A stretch of DNA of 64,000 nt from JACCXG01 sp963785755. GTDB lineage: Bacteria; Acidobacteriota; Vicinamibacteria; Vicinamibacterales; 2-12-FULL-66-21. Position numbers and translations under genes: made by a program. The stretch covers positions 806,001-870,000 of the forward strand of contig CAWAXG010000002.1 of NCBI GenBank assembly GCA_963785755.1, written 5' to 3'. Below are positions 1-8,481 of the stretch, one piece after another (within the stretch, counting starts at the first letter, position 1; each line of letters starts with the position of its first letter). Under the pieces are notes generated by a model. It was given only the letters and a program-made list of their open reading frames with translations, made no database searches and had not been told where the DNA came from.

Positions 1-193
1 CAAGGTGCAGCACCTGGGTGCAGTAGGTGAACAGCGACGAGCAGCCCTCGCGCAAGTAGAGTCGCCGCGCGTCCAACTCCATCAGCGATCGCAGCAGCGC
101 CGCCGTGGCCTGACGCTCGTTGGCCACGAGTCGCTTCACTTCCGCCAGCAGGTCATCGTCTTTCAGCCGGGCGAGCGAAATGTGCGAATTCAT
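1..193 (-). CDS. HNH endonuclease-type (DUF222-like) protein, N-terminal 64 residues only
   Basis: The gene begins at the ATG complementary to 191-193 and runs off the left edge of the window, so only the N-terminus is visible. The translation starts MNSHISLARLKDDDLLAEVK and continues with NERQATAALLRSLMELDAR and an RLYLREGCSSLFTYCTQVLH segment. This start is typical of the multicopy HNH-endonuclease family of Acidobacteriota and Myxococcota, in which the helical N-terminal part precedes a C-terminal HNH nuclease motif. The HNH motif itself is outside the window, so nuclease activity cannot be checked here. An AAGAAG purine run lies just upstream of the ATG. The call rests on recognition of this N-terminal signature. 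Confidence 0.72.
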   Translation of the reverse strand, partial: MNSHISLARLKDDDLLAEVKRLVANERQATAALLRSLMELDARRLYLREGCSSLFTYCTQVLHL

Positions 194-755
194 ATCTTCT
201 TGTAACACGCGTTTTTTCGGAGTCACGAGAGCGCGTGGTGCGCGCGATCGATGCGCTATGGTTGGTCGCGACCGAACCTTGCCGAGAACTCGGCGCTCAA
301 CTCAACGTCGTCGATTGGAAGGGATGCCAGGAACAGAGATGCGATCGGCGGCGCGCGGCCTCGAAAATTCTGTCAAGAGAAATTTTGTTAAATCTTCTCG
401 TTCTGGAACGAGTTCACGCCCTTATTCAGCGCGCACTCGCCTGTGCTCGCGGTCGGCGTGTCTCACGGTCTCGGAAAGTCTGGCGTCCCAAACTATCTCC
501 CGTTGGAACCAACTGCGCGCGTTTCTGGAGCAGATGCGGAGTCTGCAGGAAGCGGGCTTCTCGGCCGCGTAGCGCCCGCTCCGCAGGCCTATCCACCGCG
601 TCCATACGCGTTTGAACTCCGAGCCAACGCCGTGTGGCGGTTCGGACGCCTGTTTTTCCGCTGCCCAACGTGCTGCCGGCGATTGTCTTCAGGCAAGCGA
701 GTTGGGACTGTAATTCCACGACGCGGGCATCGGCACCGAAGGCCAAGGCGTCAGC
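194..755. other. Intergenic region without a recognisable gene
   Basis: About 560 bases separate the start of the HNH-type gene from the end of the first VWFA gene. Open frames exist on both strands but none gives a protein with family-like composition; they are rich in Arg and Ser, as expected of GC-rich shadows. A locally AT-richer stretch lies at about 361-405. The promoter of the HNH-type gene should be in the first 100 bases. I see no RNA gene or strong hairpin. Confidence 0.5.
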
Positions 756-1747
756 TCACTGGGTCCTGACCTGGACCCACGCGGGCGCGTTGACCCGTAG
801 ACGAGGCAGCTCCGTCTGGACCTCCAGCGCATGGATTCCCTCTTCGGCATCCACGGTGACGAAGCGAATCTCATACGTGTTGTGAATCGCGTCGACGATG
901 TCCTTGAAGATGCGAGTCGGCTTGTCCCACGGGTCTCGATCAATCGGTTCGTCGATGCGGATCAGTCCGCCAGTTTGTTCAGCGAGCCGTCTGACGAATG
1001 TATCGCCCGAAGGCCCCAGGCTCGGATCCCACCACGATTTCTGACAGATGACGTGCACCACGACGCCCTGTGCGACGGCTGCGGTGATGGCCTCGGAGTG
1101 GCTGAGGCGATTGCCGGACGATTGCCCGTCTGTCACGAGCAGGATCGACTTGAACGGCGACCCGGTCGGGAACTGCGTGACGCCGGCGGCGACCGCATCC
1201 CACATGCGTGCGGGACCGTACCAATCGGCAAGCGGAACCACGTCGGTGCTCACGACCTCCTTGAATGCTGCGAGCCGATCCGGCTGATTCGGCGTGAACC
1301 CACGACTGAAGGTCAAGCGCTGCCCGGCAAAGCTGCCGACCCCCAGGTCATCGTCGGGCCCGAGCAAGGGGAGAAGCGCCTTGTCCATGCCACGAATGAG
1401 GCCTGGAAACACCATAAAGCCCGGCGCGACCAGGCACCAGCCCTCTCTTGAGGTGCGCGATCTCAGCCGCCTGTGCGGGATGCTCACCACGTGTCACCGT
1501 CCACGTCAGATCCACGAGCAGCAGGATGCTGGCTCTGGCGGTGACACGAGAGACGCTCTCGACGGTGGCGGGCTTGCCATCGACCGAGACGGACAGCTGC
1601 GCGGCGGTCGGCGCGACAGCCTGCGACGCCGACCGGCCCTCGGACTCGAAGCTCGCGAACACAGAGAGCGTCCGCGCGCGTACCAGCGGAGGGTCCTGGC
1701 GCGGCAGCCATCGCGCAGACCAGGGAGACGGCGACGACTCGAGTCAT
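756..1747 (-). CDS. VWFA-related acidobacterial protein (TIGR03436-like), two frameshifts
   Basis: About 330 residues are recovered by joining three frames. The ATG at 1747 opens a signal peptide (MTRVVAVSLVCAMAAAPG). The frame changes near 1700 to give QDPPLVRARTLSVFASFE and a VWFA-like strand ILLLVDLTWTV, then changes again near 1440 to give the rest, including FKSILLVTDGQSSGN and a C-terminal domain with the typical YEIRFVTVDAEEG end. The MIDAS is DLTWT rather than canonical DxSxS. The family is secreted, abundant in Acidobacteriota and of unknown function. The start overlaps the stop of the preceding VWFA gene by four bases (ATGA), so the two are probably translated together. The breaks could be sequencing indels or real decay. 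Confidence 0.72.
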
Positions 1748-2668
1748 TGGCGAGCCGCCTTACGCGTCACGTGTGCGATGGCTCGATGACCGGGCCTCGA
1801 CACCTCCACCTTCACCGTATGCTCCCGTTCATCGGCGACCGCAGGTGTGAACCCGAGCAGGTATTCGTGACGGAGTTCTTCGGTGACCTGCGCCATGAGC
1901 GCACCGAGGTCGTCCTTGGCCGTCAGGGGCAGGTACCCGCCACCTGTCGCGGCCGACAGCTTCGCCACGGGAAATGCGCCGATCTGCGTCGGTGGTGCTT
2001 TCGTCCGGTTGACGATCCCGTAGATGACGACACCTTCGCGGAGGGCCAGTGCTCGTGCTTCACCCTCGCCGAGGCACGGCCGATAGCCAGCACGACTGCG
2101 CGTAGTCGCTGCCGGCGACGACGATAACGGGCTTGCCTCGATCCTTGGGCATGGCGCCGATCATCGCGGCGACGGCGTTGCTCACCGGCACGTTAGAACC
2201 CATGGGCCAGATCTCTTCGTTCAGCACCCGCTGCAATACGGCTCGATCGGATGTCGCAAACGGACTGATGGCAATCTCGACTCCGTAGGTGCCAACGGCC
2301 GCGAACTCGGCCGGTTCGAGCCCCTCGACGAGCGCACGACCCACGTCCCGCATCCGCGGCACGCTTGATTCGGGTCGCGTGCTGATGAGGATGCCCAACA
2401 TCAGCGACCGGCGTTCCTTCGTGAAGACCTCGACTCTCACCGGGCGTCCATCGACGGACAGCCGGAAGTCCTCGCGTTCGAGCGTGGTGACCAGTCGATC
2501 GCGCGAGTCCCTGACCGTCGCCGACACGACCACCATCTCGACACCAGCGCGGAAGGTCGGGCGCTCGGGGTCCTGCGCCTGCGAGTCGAGGGTCGCAGCA
2601 CACGCGCACACCAGCCACGTGTGGATGAGACCGGAGCGGAGCCTGCTACTTCGATCGTCGAACGTCAT
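1744..2668 (-). CDS. VWFA-related acidobacterial protein (TIGR03436-like), one frameshift
   Basis: About 307 residues. The chosen ATG at 2668 begins MTFDDRSSRLRSGL, followed by a hydrophobic signal segment ending at SQAQ; upstream GTG codons (to 2689) are possible alternatives. Family features are the N-terminal strand with VEMVVVSATVRDSRDRLV, the LEREDFRLSVDGRPVRV segment, a VWFA core starting RRSLMLGILISTRPES (no DxSxS metal site), and the C-terminal pattern RHEYLLGFTP near 1880, which is characteristic of this family. One frameshift near 2060 separates KPVIVVAGSDYAQSC from EGVVIYGIVNRTKAPP; both sides are clearly the same domain. Function is unknown; the protein is likely secreted. It is the first gene of a coupled pair with the gene ending at 756. 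Confidence 0.75.
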
Positions 2669-2735
2669 CCGCAACACCGGCACTATCACGCGACACAGAA
2701 CGAGCCTGGATCACGGATCAAGCGCCCCCACCCCC

Positions 2736-4241
2736 CTACTGCCCAATCAACCCGTGAAATCGCCCCATCCAGTACGGCAGCAGGAAATACGCGCCATCGT
2801 CTTCACCGCGTCCGCCGCTGCCGCCGTCGAGATTGAAGGGATTGCCGTTCCATTTCGACATCGGCAGCTCGTCGTACGGCAGCACGATCAGCGCCTGGCG
2901 GCGCTTGAAGCGGTCGGACAGCGGATCGATGGGCACGTCCTGGCGGTGGGAGTTGCTGACGTCCCACTTGATCTGATCCATCGGGATTTCCTGCAGCGTG
3001 CGCAGCGATTCCGCCCGGTCGAACTCCTTCGCGGCGGTGCCGGCGGCGTAGATGACGTTCCACAGCGGGTTGCGCTCCGCCCGCTCGACCTGCCAGCTGC
3101 GTTCGAGGCTCTGCCTGTAGACGGCGACGAGCGCCGGATCCTTCTCGTAGCTGAGCAGCGGATAGTACGAAAGAAACGCCAGCTCGTCATCCGAGTGATT
3201 GATCGACCCGGGGACGATGACCTTCTGGTTGCGCGTCAGCAGATGGTAGCGGTGCGTCTTGATCAGATCGTCGTAGGCGGCCTGATAGCGGGCGCGGTGC
3301 TTGTCGCTGCCGGCCATGTAGATGGCCACGCGCAGGTGCGACACCAGGTGCAGCGCGCGCAGGCCGGTCTCGTCCGGGTCTTCCCAGATCAGGTCGGGCG
3401 CCCACCAGCCCCACCGCGTCCGCTGGCCGTCGACGTCGATCAGCTGGTACTTGTTGTCGAGAATGTGGTTCGTGATGCGGTCGAGCACCGCTTTCAACTT
3501 CGGCTTCTCGCCCTCGTCTGCGACGAGATCGTGGTAGATGGGATACACGAAATAATGCCCGACGATCTCGTCCGAGCTGGTGTCCCCCTTCCAGCGCCAC
3601 TGCTTGTCCTTCGTGTCGTGCCACTCCCCGTCCTTGGGCTGCAGGTCTTCGCCAGCCTTGATGAAGGACCGCGCCGGGAATCCGGGAATGCCGGTGATGC
3701 TCTCGAGGCGCACGATCGCGTCCATGCCGCGGCGCGCGTTCGCGCGCGCGTCCGCCGCGCCGGTGACCTTGAAGCGGAACGCCTCCGCCGCGACGTACAT
3801 CGCCGTCCACAGGCCGTCGTTGTCGCTCGACACCATCTGGTTGCTGGATAGATCGCCGGCCATGCGCAGCTGCGAGTCCGCGGTCAGGCCCCACCGGTTG
3901 TGCCGCGCCTGGACGCGCTCGACGAAGGCGCGTGACTTATCTTCGAGCGTCATCGCCTTGTACTCGATGCGGGCAAATCCTTTCGGCGTCTCGATCCAGG
4001 CGACGTCTCCTTCGAGGCCGATGCCCGTGACGTGGTCGTCCGGCAGCCAGCGCAATCCGGCGAAGTACGCGGACGAACCGGACCCGCGATCCACGCGAAT
4101 CGCGCCCTGCGCGGTGCCGAGCCATCGTGCCGTCGCCGATTCGGCCACGAGCGTCACCGGTCTGACCGGCAGCTGCACGGGCAGCTCGGCCGTCACGGGC
4201 GTCTTCTGTTCCTTCACGACGCGGACTTTGCCGCTGGTCAT
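2736..4241 (-). CDS. Secreted protein with beta-propeller-like N-terminus and alpha/alpha-barrel-like region, function unknown
   Basis: The 501-residue frame from the ATG at 4241 is intact. The N-terminal 90 residues contain WLGTAQGAIRVD and GDVAWIETPKGFARIEYK, which look like two-component-regulator propeller blades. The remainder is helical and conserved-looking, with NQMVSSDNDGLWTAMYVAAE, FPARSFIK, HDTKDKQWRWKGDTSSDEIV and RRQALIVLPYDELPMSKW. The open frame continues upstream to about 4492 without an ATG and encodes a signal-like stretch (TLAFVTLCCAALSAGAFQ at about 4310-4365), so the real start is probably upstream and obscured by an indel or by the palindromic repeat at 4363-4380. I do not recognise a named enzyme family; a glycan-active role is possible but not shown. 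Confidence 0.6.
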   Translation of the reverse strand: MTSGKVRVVKEQKTPVTAELPVQLPVRPVTLVAESATARWLGTAQGAIRVDRGSGSSAYFAGLRWLPDDHVTGIGLEGDVAWIETPKGFARIEYKAMTLEDKSRAFVERVQARHNRWGLTADSQLRMAGDLSSNQMVSSDNDGLWTAMYVAAEAFRFKVTGAADARANARRGMDAIVRLESITGIPGFPARSFIKAGEDLQPKDGEWHDTKDKQWRWKGDTSSDEIVGHYFVYPIYHDLVADEGEKPKLKAVLDRITNHILDNKYQLIDVDGQRTRWGWWAPDLIWEDPDETGLRALHLVSHLRVAIYMAGSDKHRARYQAAYDDLIKTHRYHLLTRNQKVIVPGSINHSDDELAFLSYYPLLSYEKDPALVAVYRQSLERSWQVERAERNPLWNVIYAAGTAAKEFDRAESLRTLQEIPMDQIKWDVSNSHRQDVPIDPLSDRFKRRQALIVLPYDELPMSKWNGNPFNLDGGSGGRGEDDGAYFLLPYWMGRFHGLIGQ

Positions 4242-4362
4242 GCGCGCGAATTCGTCGGCGCTGTGGAAGGTCCGGGTTTTCTGGAGGTAGGTCTCCTGGG
4301 CGCGGGGCTGGAAGGCGCCGGCTGAAAGCGCGGCGCAGCACAGGGTGACGAACGCCAGTGTG

Positions 4363-4380
4363 GCAGGCCTGAAGGCCTGC
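4363..4380. repeat. Palindrome GCAGGCCT-GA-AGGCCTGC upstream of the 2736-4241 gene
   Basis: Two perfect 8-base arms are separated by two bases. The element lies in the 5' region of the following minus-strand gene, inside the open frame that lacks an ATG. It may be a dispersed intergenic repeat that has moved into, or replaced, the original translation start. Confidence 0.6.
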
Positions 4381-4499
4381 GCTACACCGATCCCGACGGT
4401 AGCGACTCCCGACTTGGGAGGCCAGCCTGCCTCGCCATAGCGCGCGGTCGTCTTCAGGCGCGCGACGGCAGTTGGGGGAGTTGAAACATCATCGTCCAG

Positions 4500-5729
4500 T
4501 TACCTCGCGCCCTTGATCCGTTCAGCCGCCCTTGCAAACGGAAAATACACCACCATCGCCACCGCGATCGAGACGGCGCCCCACACGGCGGCTCTCCAGT
4601 CGCCGCCCGTCACCAGGTAGTGCCCGATGATCGGGGGCGTGGTCCAGGGCACGTTGACGAACGGCCGGTTGATCAGGCTCCACGACATGAGCAGATAGGT
4701 CGAGGCCGTGAGAATCAGCGCGCTCAGGACGTAGGGGATCATGAAGATCGGATTCAGCACGATCGGGAGTCCAAAAAAGATCGGCTCGTTGATCTGGAAC
4801 ACCTGCGTCGGCATCGACAGCCGGCTGACGCTCCTGAACCCGGGATCCTTCGAGCGCAACAGCACCAGCGCCAGCGCGATGGTGGCGCCGGTGCCGCCGA
4901 CGTTCACGAACGTCGTGAAGAAACCGTTCGCGGTCACGTACGGCAGCGGCGTGCCCTGTGCCACAGCGGCGACGTTCGCGGCCAGGTACTGGAGAAAGAT
5001 CGGCGCCACGATCGCGTCGACGGCGTTGTCGCCGTTGATGCCGACCGACCACAGCATGGTGACGATGAAGGCGTAGGCGAGGATGCCGGGGAGCGTGTTG
5101 AGCGCGAACACCAGCGGGCTGAACGCGCGCTGCACCAGGGCGTTGATGTCGAGCCCGAAGACGAACCGGACGACCCAGAACGCGAGCACCAGGAACACCA
5201 GGGGCACGAGCGACAGGAACGATTGGGAAACCATGGCCGGGACGGACGTCGGCATCCGGATCACCAGGTTGGTGTCGGTGAACAGCTTCTGCACGCGGAC
5301 GCACACGATCGCCACGAGGATCGCGGCAAACAACCCCTTCGAGCCGAGGCCGTCCATGACCAGCGTCAAAGTGGTCGCGTCCAGCTGGATCATCAGGAAG
5401 ACGACCGTCGCGATCGTCGCGCTGGTGAGGGCTTCGAGCTTCAGCTGTCTGCCGAGGTCGTAGGCGATCGAGAAACACGCCACGACCGCGAGCATGCCGA
5501 ACGTGGCGGTGACCGGAATCTGGAGCACCTGCCGGTAGGGCTCAATCCGGGCCTCCCATCCGCTGATCGGGAGGTAGGTGACGATCATGAACAGCCCGCC
5601 GACGATCGTCAGCGGCACGACCGCGACCATCCCCGCGCGGATGGCCGCAAGGTAGACGTTGTCGCTCAGCCTGGCCAGCGAAGGCGCGACGCGCCCCTGG
5701 AGCAGCCCGGCGGCGCGGCTGGTTCGCAT
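4500..5729 (-). CDS. Orphan PTS-type EIIC sugar permease (lactose/cellobiose family)
   Basis: This 409-residue membrane protein has about ten hydrophobic segments and the hallmarks of the CelB/ChbC/LacE family: the FFTTFVNVGGTGATIALAL segment and FQINEPIFFGLPIVLNP, which holds the conserved Glu of the NEP motif. The conserved GIHG motif reads GINGDN (codon AAC, complement of about 5034-5045), so the substrate-site His is replaced by Asn. No EIIA, EIIB, HPr or Enzyme I gene lies nearby. The ATG at 5729 overlaps the aminotransferase stop (TGATG), so the two are coupled; this is the last gene of a six-gene operon. Transport of an amino sugar or oligosaccharide without phosphorylation is an inference. 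Confidence 0.85.
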   Translation of the reverse strand: MRTSRAAGLLQGRVAPSLARLSDNVYLAAIRAGMVAVVPLTIVGGLFMIVTYLPISGWEARIEPYRQVLQIPVTATFGMLAVVACFSIAYDLGRQLKLEALTSATIATVVFLMIQLDATTLTLVMDGLGSKGLFAAILVAIVCVRVQKLFTDTNLVIRMPTSVPAMVSQSFLSLVPLVFLVLAFWVVRFVFGLDINALVQRAFSPLVFALNTLPGILAYAFIVTMLWSVGINGDNAVDAIVAPIFLQYLAANVAAVAQGTPLPYVTANGFFTTFVNVGGTGATIALALVLLRSKDPGFRSVSRLSMPTQVFQINEPIFFGLPIVLNPIFMIPYVLSALILTASTYLLMSWSLINRPFVNVPWTTPPIIGHYLVTGGDWRAAVWGAVSIAVAMVVYFPFARAAERIKGAR

Positions 5730-6972
5730 CAGACGGTTGAAGTTCCGGACGCGGCCAGGCTCTCGCGGTGCTCGTAGACCTTTTCGAACGCGCGGGCGAT
5801 ATCGTCCATGTCGCTGCGCGCGCCCAGGAACAGGTTCTGCCCGAGCCAGATGCACTGCTCGCGGCAGATCAGAGTCGCTCGTCGGGCAGTGCGTGCCGCT
5901 GTAGTCGAGCCGCGGGGACGCACCGGACAGGTAGGGACCGAACGCCTTGTTCCGGAAGACGGGTTGATCGGGCAACGGGAAGCCGTAGCCGGCGGAACAC
6001 GGGATGCCCTCAGCCTCGAGCGCCCGGAGAACCACCGCGCGCGGCGCGCCGAACACGGCGCCGTCGAAGCGCAGCATGAACAGGTGATAGCTGTGTCTCG
6101 TGCACGCGGGCGTTCGCGCCTGGGGGTACAGACCGGGCAATCCCGACAAGCCGCGACGCCAGATACCGTCCATTGGCATCGCGCACGGCTGTCTGATCCG
6201 CGAGGCGGTCCAGCTGGCAGTTGAGAATCGCCCCCTGGAGCTCGCCGAGGCGGTAATTGCCGGCCATCACGTGATGCTCGTACCAGATGCCGTCCGGCAC
6301 GCGCCCGCAGTTGTGGATCGAACGGCACGACTCGGCGAGCGCGGCATCGTTCGTGGTGATGATGCCCCCTTCGCCCGCCGTCAGGTTCTTGCTCGACTGG
6401 AACGAAAACGACGCCATGTGACCGAGCGATCCCGCCGGACGTCCGCTGAAGCTCGCGCCGTGCGCGTGCGCGGCATCCTCGATCACGATCAGCCCGCGCT
6501 GCCCGGCGATCGCCATGATCGCGTCCATGTCCGCGGGCTGACCGGCGAAGTGCACCGGAATGATTGCCCTGGTCCGCGGCGTGATCGCGGCTTCGACCGC
6601 GTTCGGGTCGAGGTTGAACGTGTGCAGGTCGATGTCCGCGAACACCGGCACGGCGTTGGCCTCGACGACGGCGGATGCGGTGGAGATGAAGGTGTAAGGC
6701 GGAACGATGACCTCGTCTTCGCTGCGGATGCCGGCGGCCAGCAGCGCAATCCGCAGCGATACGGTGCCGTTCACGACGGCGATGCCATGGCTGCACCCGT
6801 GCATGGCCGCGAACCGCTGCTCGAACTCCTCGACCTCGTGCCCGTCGAGCCGCCCCCAGTTCCCGCTGCGCAGCACGCGGAGCAGGCGCTCTTCCTCCGG
6901 CTGGCCGAAGATCGGCCAGGCAGGGAACGGGCGGGTGCGACAGGGCACCCCACCGAGCAGGGCGAGAGTCAT
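5729..6972 (-). CDS. DegT/DnrJ/EryC1/StrS-family aminotransferase, two frameshifts
   Basis: About 413 residues are obtained by joining three frames. The ATG at 6972 starts MTLALLGGVPCRTRPFPAWP, a normal family N-terminus. PLP-enzyme signatures follow: CSHGIAVVNGTVSLRIAL, DEVIVPPYTFISTASAV, VIEDAAHAHGA and the Schiff-base lysine in FSFQSSKNLTAGEGG. The frame changes near 6150, then ARTPACTRHSYHLFMLRFD continues the domain; it changes again near 5880, and the tail MDDIARAFEKVYEH is normal. The enzyme would transaminate a keto-sugar or keto-cyclitol (sugar-nucleotide, scyllo-inosose or AHBA-synthase-like); the substrate cannot be read from sequence. The start overlaps the acetyltransferase stop by four bases and the stop overlaps the EIIC start by one. 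Confidence 0.85.
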
Positions 6973-7611
6973 GTGGCGATCCCCATGTAGATGCAGCCCA
7001 TCATCCTCCGGACCGACGCGGATCAGTTCGCGAAAGCCGAGATGATGGTAGAAGCCGATCGCTCGATCGTTCCGGGTGCTCACGCCGAGATGCGCACCAG
7101 GCGATCCGCGGGGTCGCAGTGTATCGAGGATCTGCTGAACCATGCGACGTCCGTGCCCATGTCCCTGGGCCCGCGGCAGCAGGTCGATGTGCAGATGCGA
7201 GGGATAGCGATCGTAGGGCTCCGGGCAGAAGTAGTCCGGCGCATGATACGCGTGGTGGGCGTGCTGCACGCGCGTCCATCCGTCCGGATCGCCCTGCGGC
7301 GCCGGGAACCGCGCACACAGCTCCGGCCGCCACTCCCTCTCATACCGCGCATAGAACGCGCGCGAATCGAACGCGCTGAGCGCGTAGCCGCAGATGCCGA
7401 GACGGTCCTCGAGAATCAGGCTCAGGTCCGGCTCGAACGCCAGGTAGGGTCCGACGTAGATGCGGCCGAGCGCATCGGGGTCTTCACGGTAGAACGCTTC
7501 CCCGTCGCGGCCGTGATCCCCTGTCATGAGGCAGACATGATAGGCGCCCGGCGCGTCGCCCTCACGGGCGCGGCGGATGACGAAGGCATGAGCGGTCAAC
7601 GGCGGCTCCAC
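6969..7611 (-). CDS. GNAT N-acetyltransferase resembling the O-GlcNAcase HAT-like domain, C-terminal frameshift
   Basis: About 213 residues from a GTG at 7611. The N-terminus FVIRRAREGDAPGAYHVCL and DALGRIYVGPYLAFEPDLS are typical of the GNAT family found as the C-terminal domain of eukaryotic O-GlcNAcases. The acetyl-CoA site is HLHIDLLPRAQGHGHGRRMV, and GFYHHLGFREL closes the fold. As sequenced the frame runs into the next gene and looks like a fusion. One base shift near 7005 restores the expected ending (MMGCIYMGIAT, stop at 6969-6971), which overlaps the aminotransferase ATG as ATGA. I therefore treat the fusion as an indel artefact. Context suggests acetylation of an amino sugar; that is inference. 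Confidence 0.78.
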
Positions 7612-7623
7612 TGACGACTCCAG

Positions 7624-8481
7624 TCACCAGCGCCGGCGTGGCTTCTGCGTCAGCGCCTGGCAATCGAACAGCTCGGGCGCGTTCGGCGCATCGGCGGGAT
7701 TGGGGAGGACCGCGGCGCCGCCTGGATCCAGCACGCCTATGCGCTTGTTGACGAACAACACTTCGTACGCCCACGCCGGGAAGGGCGCCTTGTTCTCGAC
7801 GCAGCTGTAGTTGTTCCAGTGCAGGTGCACGACATGAAACAGCCCCTTCAACTTGACGATCGCTTCCAGGAAGCGGGGCTGGTCGAAGCCGTGGAACTCC
7901 ACGGCCATCTGATCGATTCGCTGCAGGACGTCCTCCGGCGCGTCGTTGAAGCTGTCCCACTCGGCTCCCTCGACGTCGATCTTCACGACCAGGTGCTTGG
8001 CAGCGTCGCCGTTCCTGGCGATCTGTCCGGCGAGGGTATCGAAGGGCCGCCCCTCCTGCATGCCCGGAACGGTGCCAATGCATTCGCCGTGAAAGATGGT
8101 ATTGCCTCCCTCGCACACAGGGCGCGTCAGATTGAAGCAGTCGTACTGGTGCACCGGGACACCGAGCGTGCGTGAGACCTCGCAGCCCCACCCGTCGTAT
8201 CCAGAGATACCGTACGAATAAGCCGACTTCACATCCCCGAGCAGGTTGGCGCACAGCAGATAGCCGCCGTCGTTCGTCTCGCCAAACCGCTTCAGATCGC
8301 AGTTCTTCAGCTTCACCGGCTGAAGCTGCTTGAACATGTACTGCAGACGGCGCTCCGTCCGGTTCAAGCGCAGGAGCGGCTCACGCGCCGGTCTGGCGGT
8401 GACCACGAAGACGACAGCGAGCCCGACAAGTACGGCGAATGCCACGACGAGCACAACACCGCGACGGCGCACGTGACTCAT
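7624..8481 (-). CDS. METTL24/FkbM-like SAM-dependent methyltransferase (Methyltransf_22 type), membrane-anchored
   Basis: The 285-residue protein begins at the ATG at 8481 (MSHVRRRGVVLVVAFAVLVG), with one N-terminal transmembrane anchor. The domain starts at about residue 45 with LKNCDLKRFGETNDGGYLLC, a signature of the METTL24-like family, followed by YSYGISGYDGWGCEVSRTL and the SAM/acid motif VVKIDVEGAEWDSF. The end has HLHWNNYSCVENK. The anchor suggests action at the membrane, perhaps on a glycan or protein. It is probably coupled to the CRTAC1 gene (natural four-base overlap at 8478-8481) and lies 12 bases upstream of the acetyltransferase. As sequenced it is fused in frame to the upstream gene; a one-base indel near 8506 explains this. 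Confidence 0.82.
   Translation of the reverse strand: MSHVRRRGVVLVVAFAVLVGLAVVFVVTARPAREPLLRLNRTERRLQYMFKQLQPVKLKNCDLKRFGETNDGGYLLCANLLGDVKSAYSYGISGYDGWGCEVSRTLGVPVHQYDCFNLTRPVCEGGNTIFHGECIGTVPGMQEGRPFDTLAGQIARNGDAAKHLVVKIDVEGAEWDSFNDAPEDVLQRIDQMAVEFHGFDQPRFLEAIVKLKGLFHVVHLHWNNYSCVENKAPFPAWAYEVLFVNKRIGVLDPGGAAVLPNPADAPNAPELFDCQALTQKPRRRW

Noticed and set aside
426..746. Minus-strand frame of 106 residues in the first spacer
   Set aside because: Arg-rich, no motif, no ribosome site; typical of GC-rich noise.
2289..3851. Plus-strand open frame of 520 residues
   Set aside because: It lies opposite a VWFA gene and the 2736-4241 gene and shows only shadow composition.
6010..7611. Bifunctional acetyltransferase-aminotransferase
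   Set aside because: A one-base shift explains the continuous frame, and the normal gene ends with an ATGA overlap are present.
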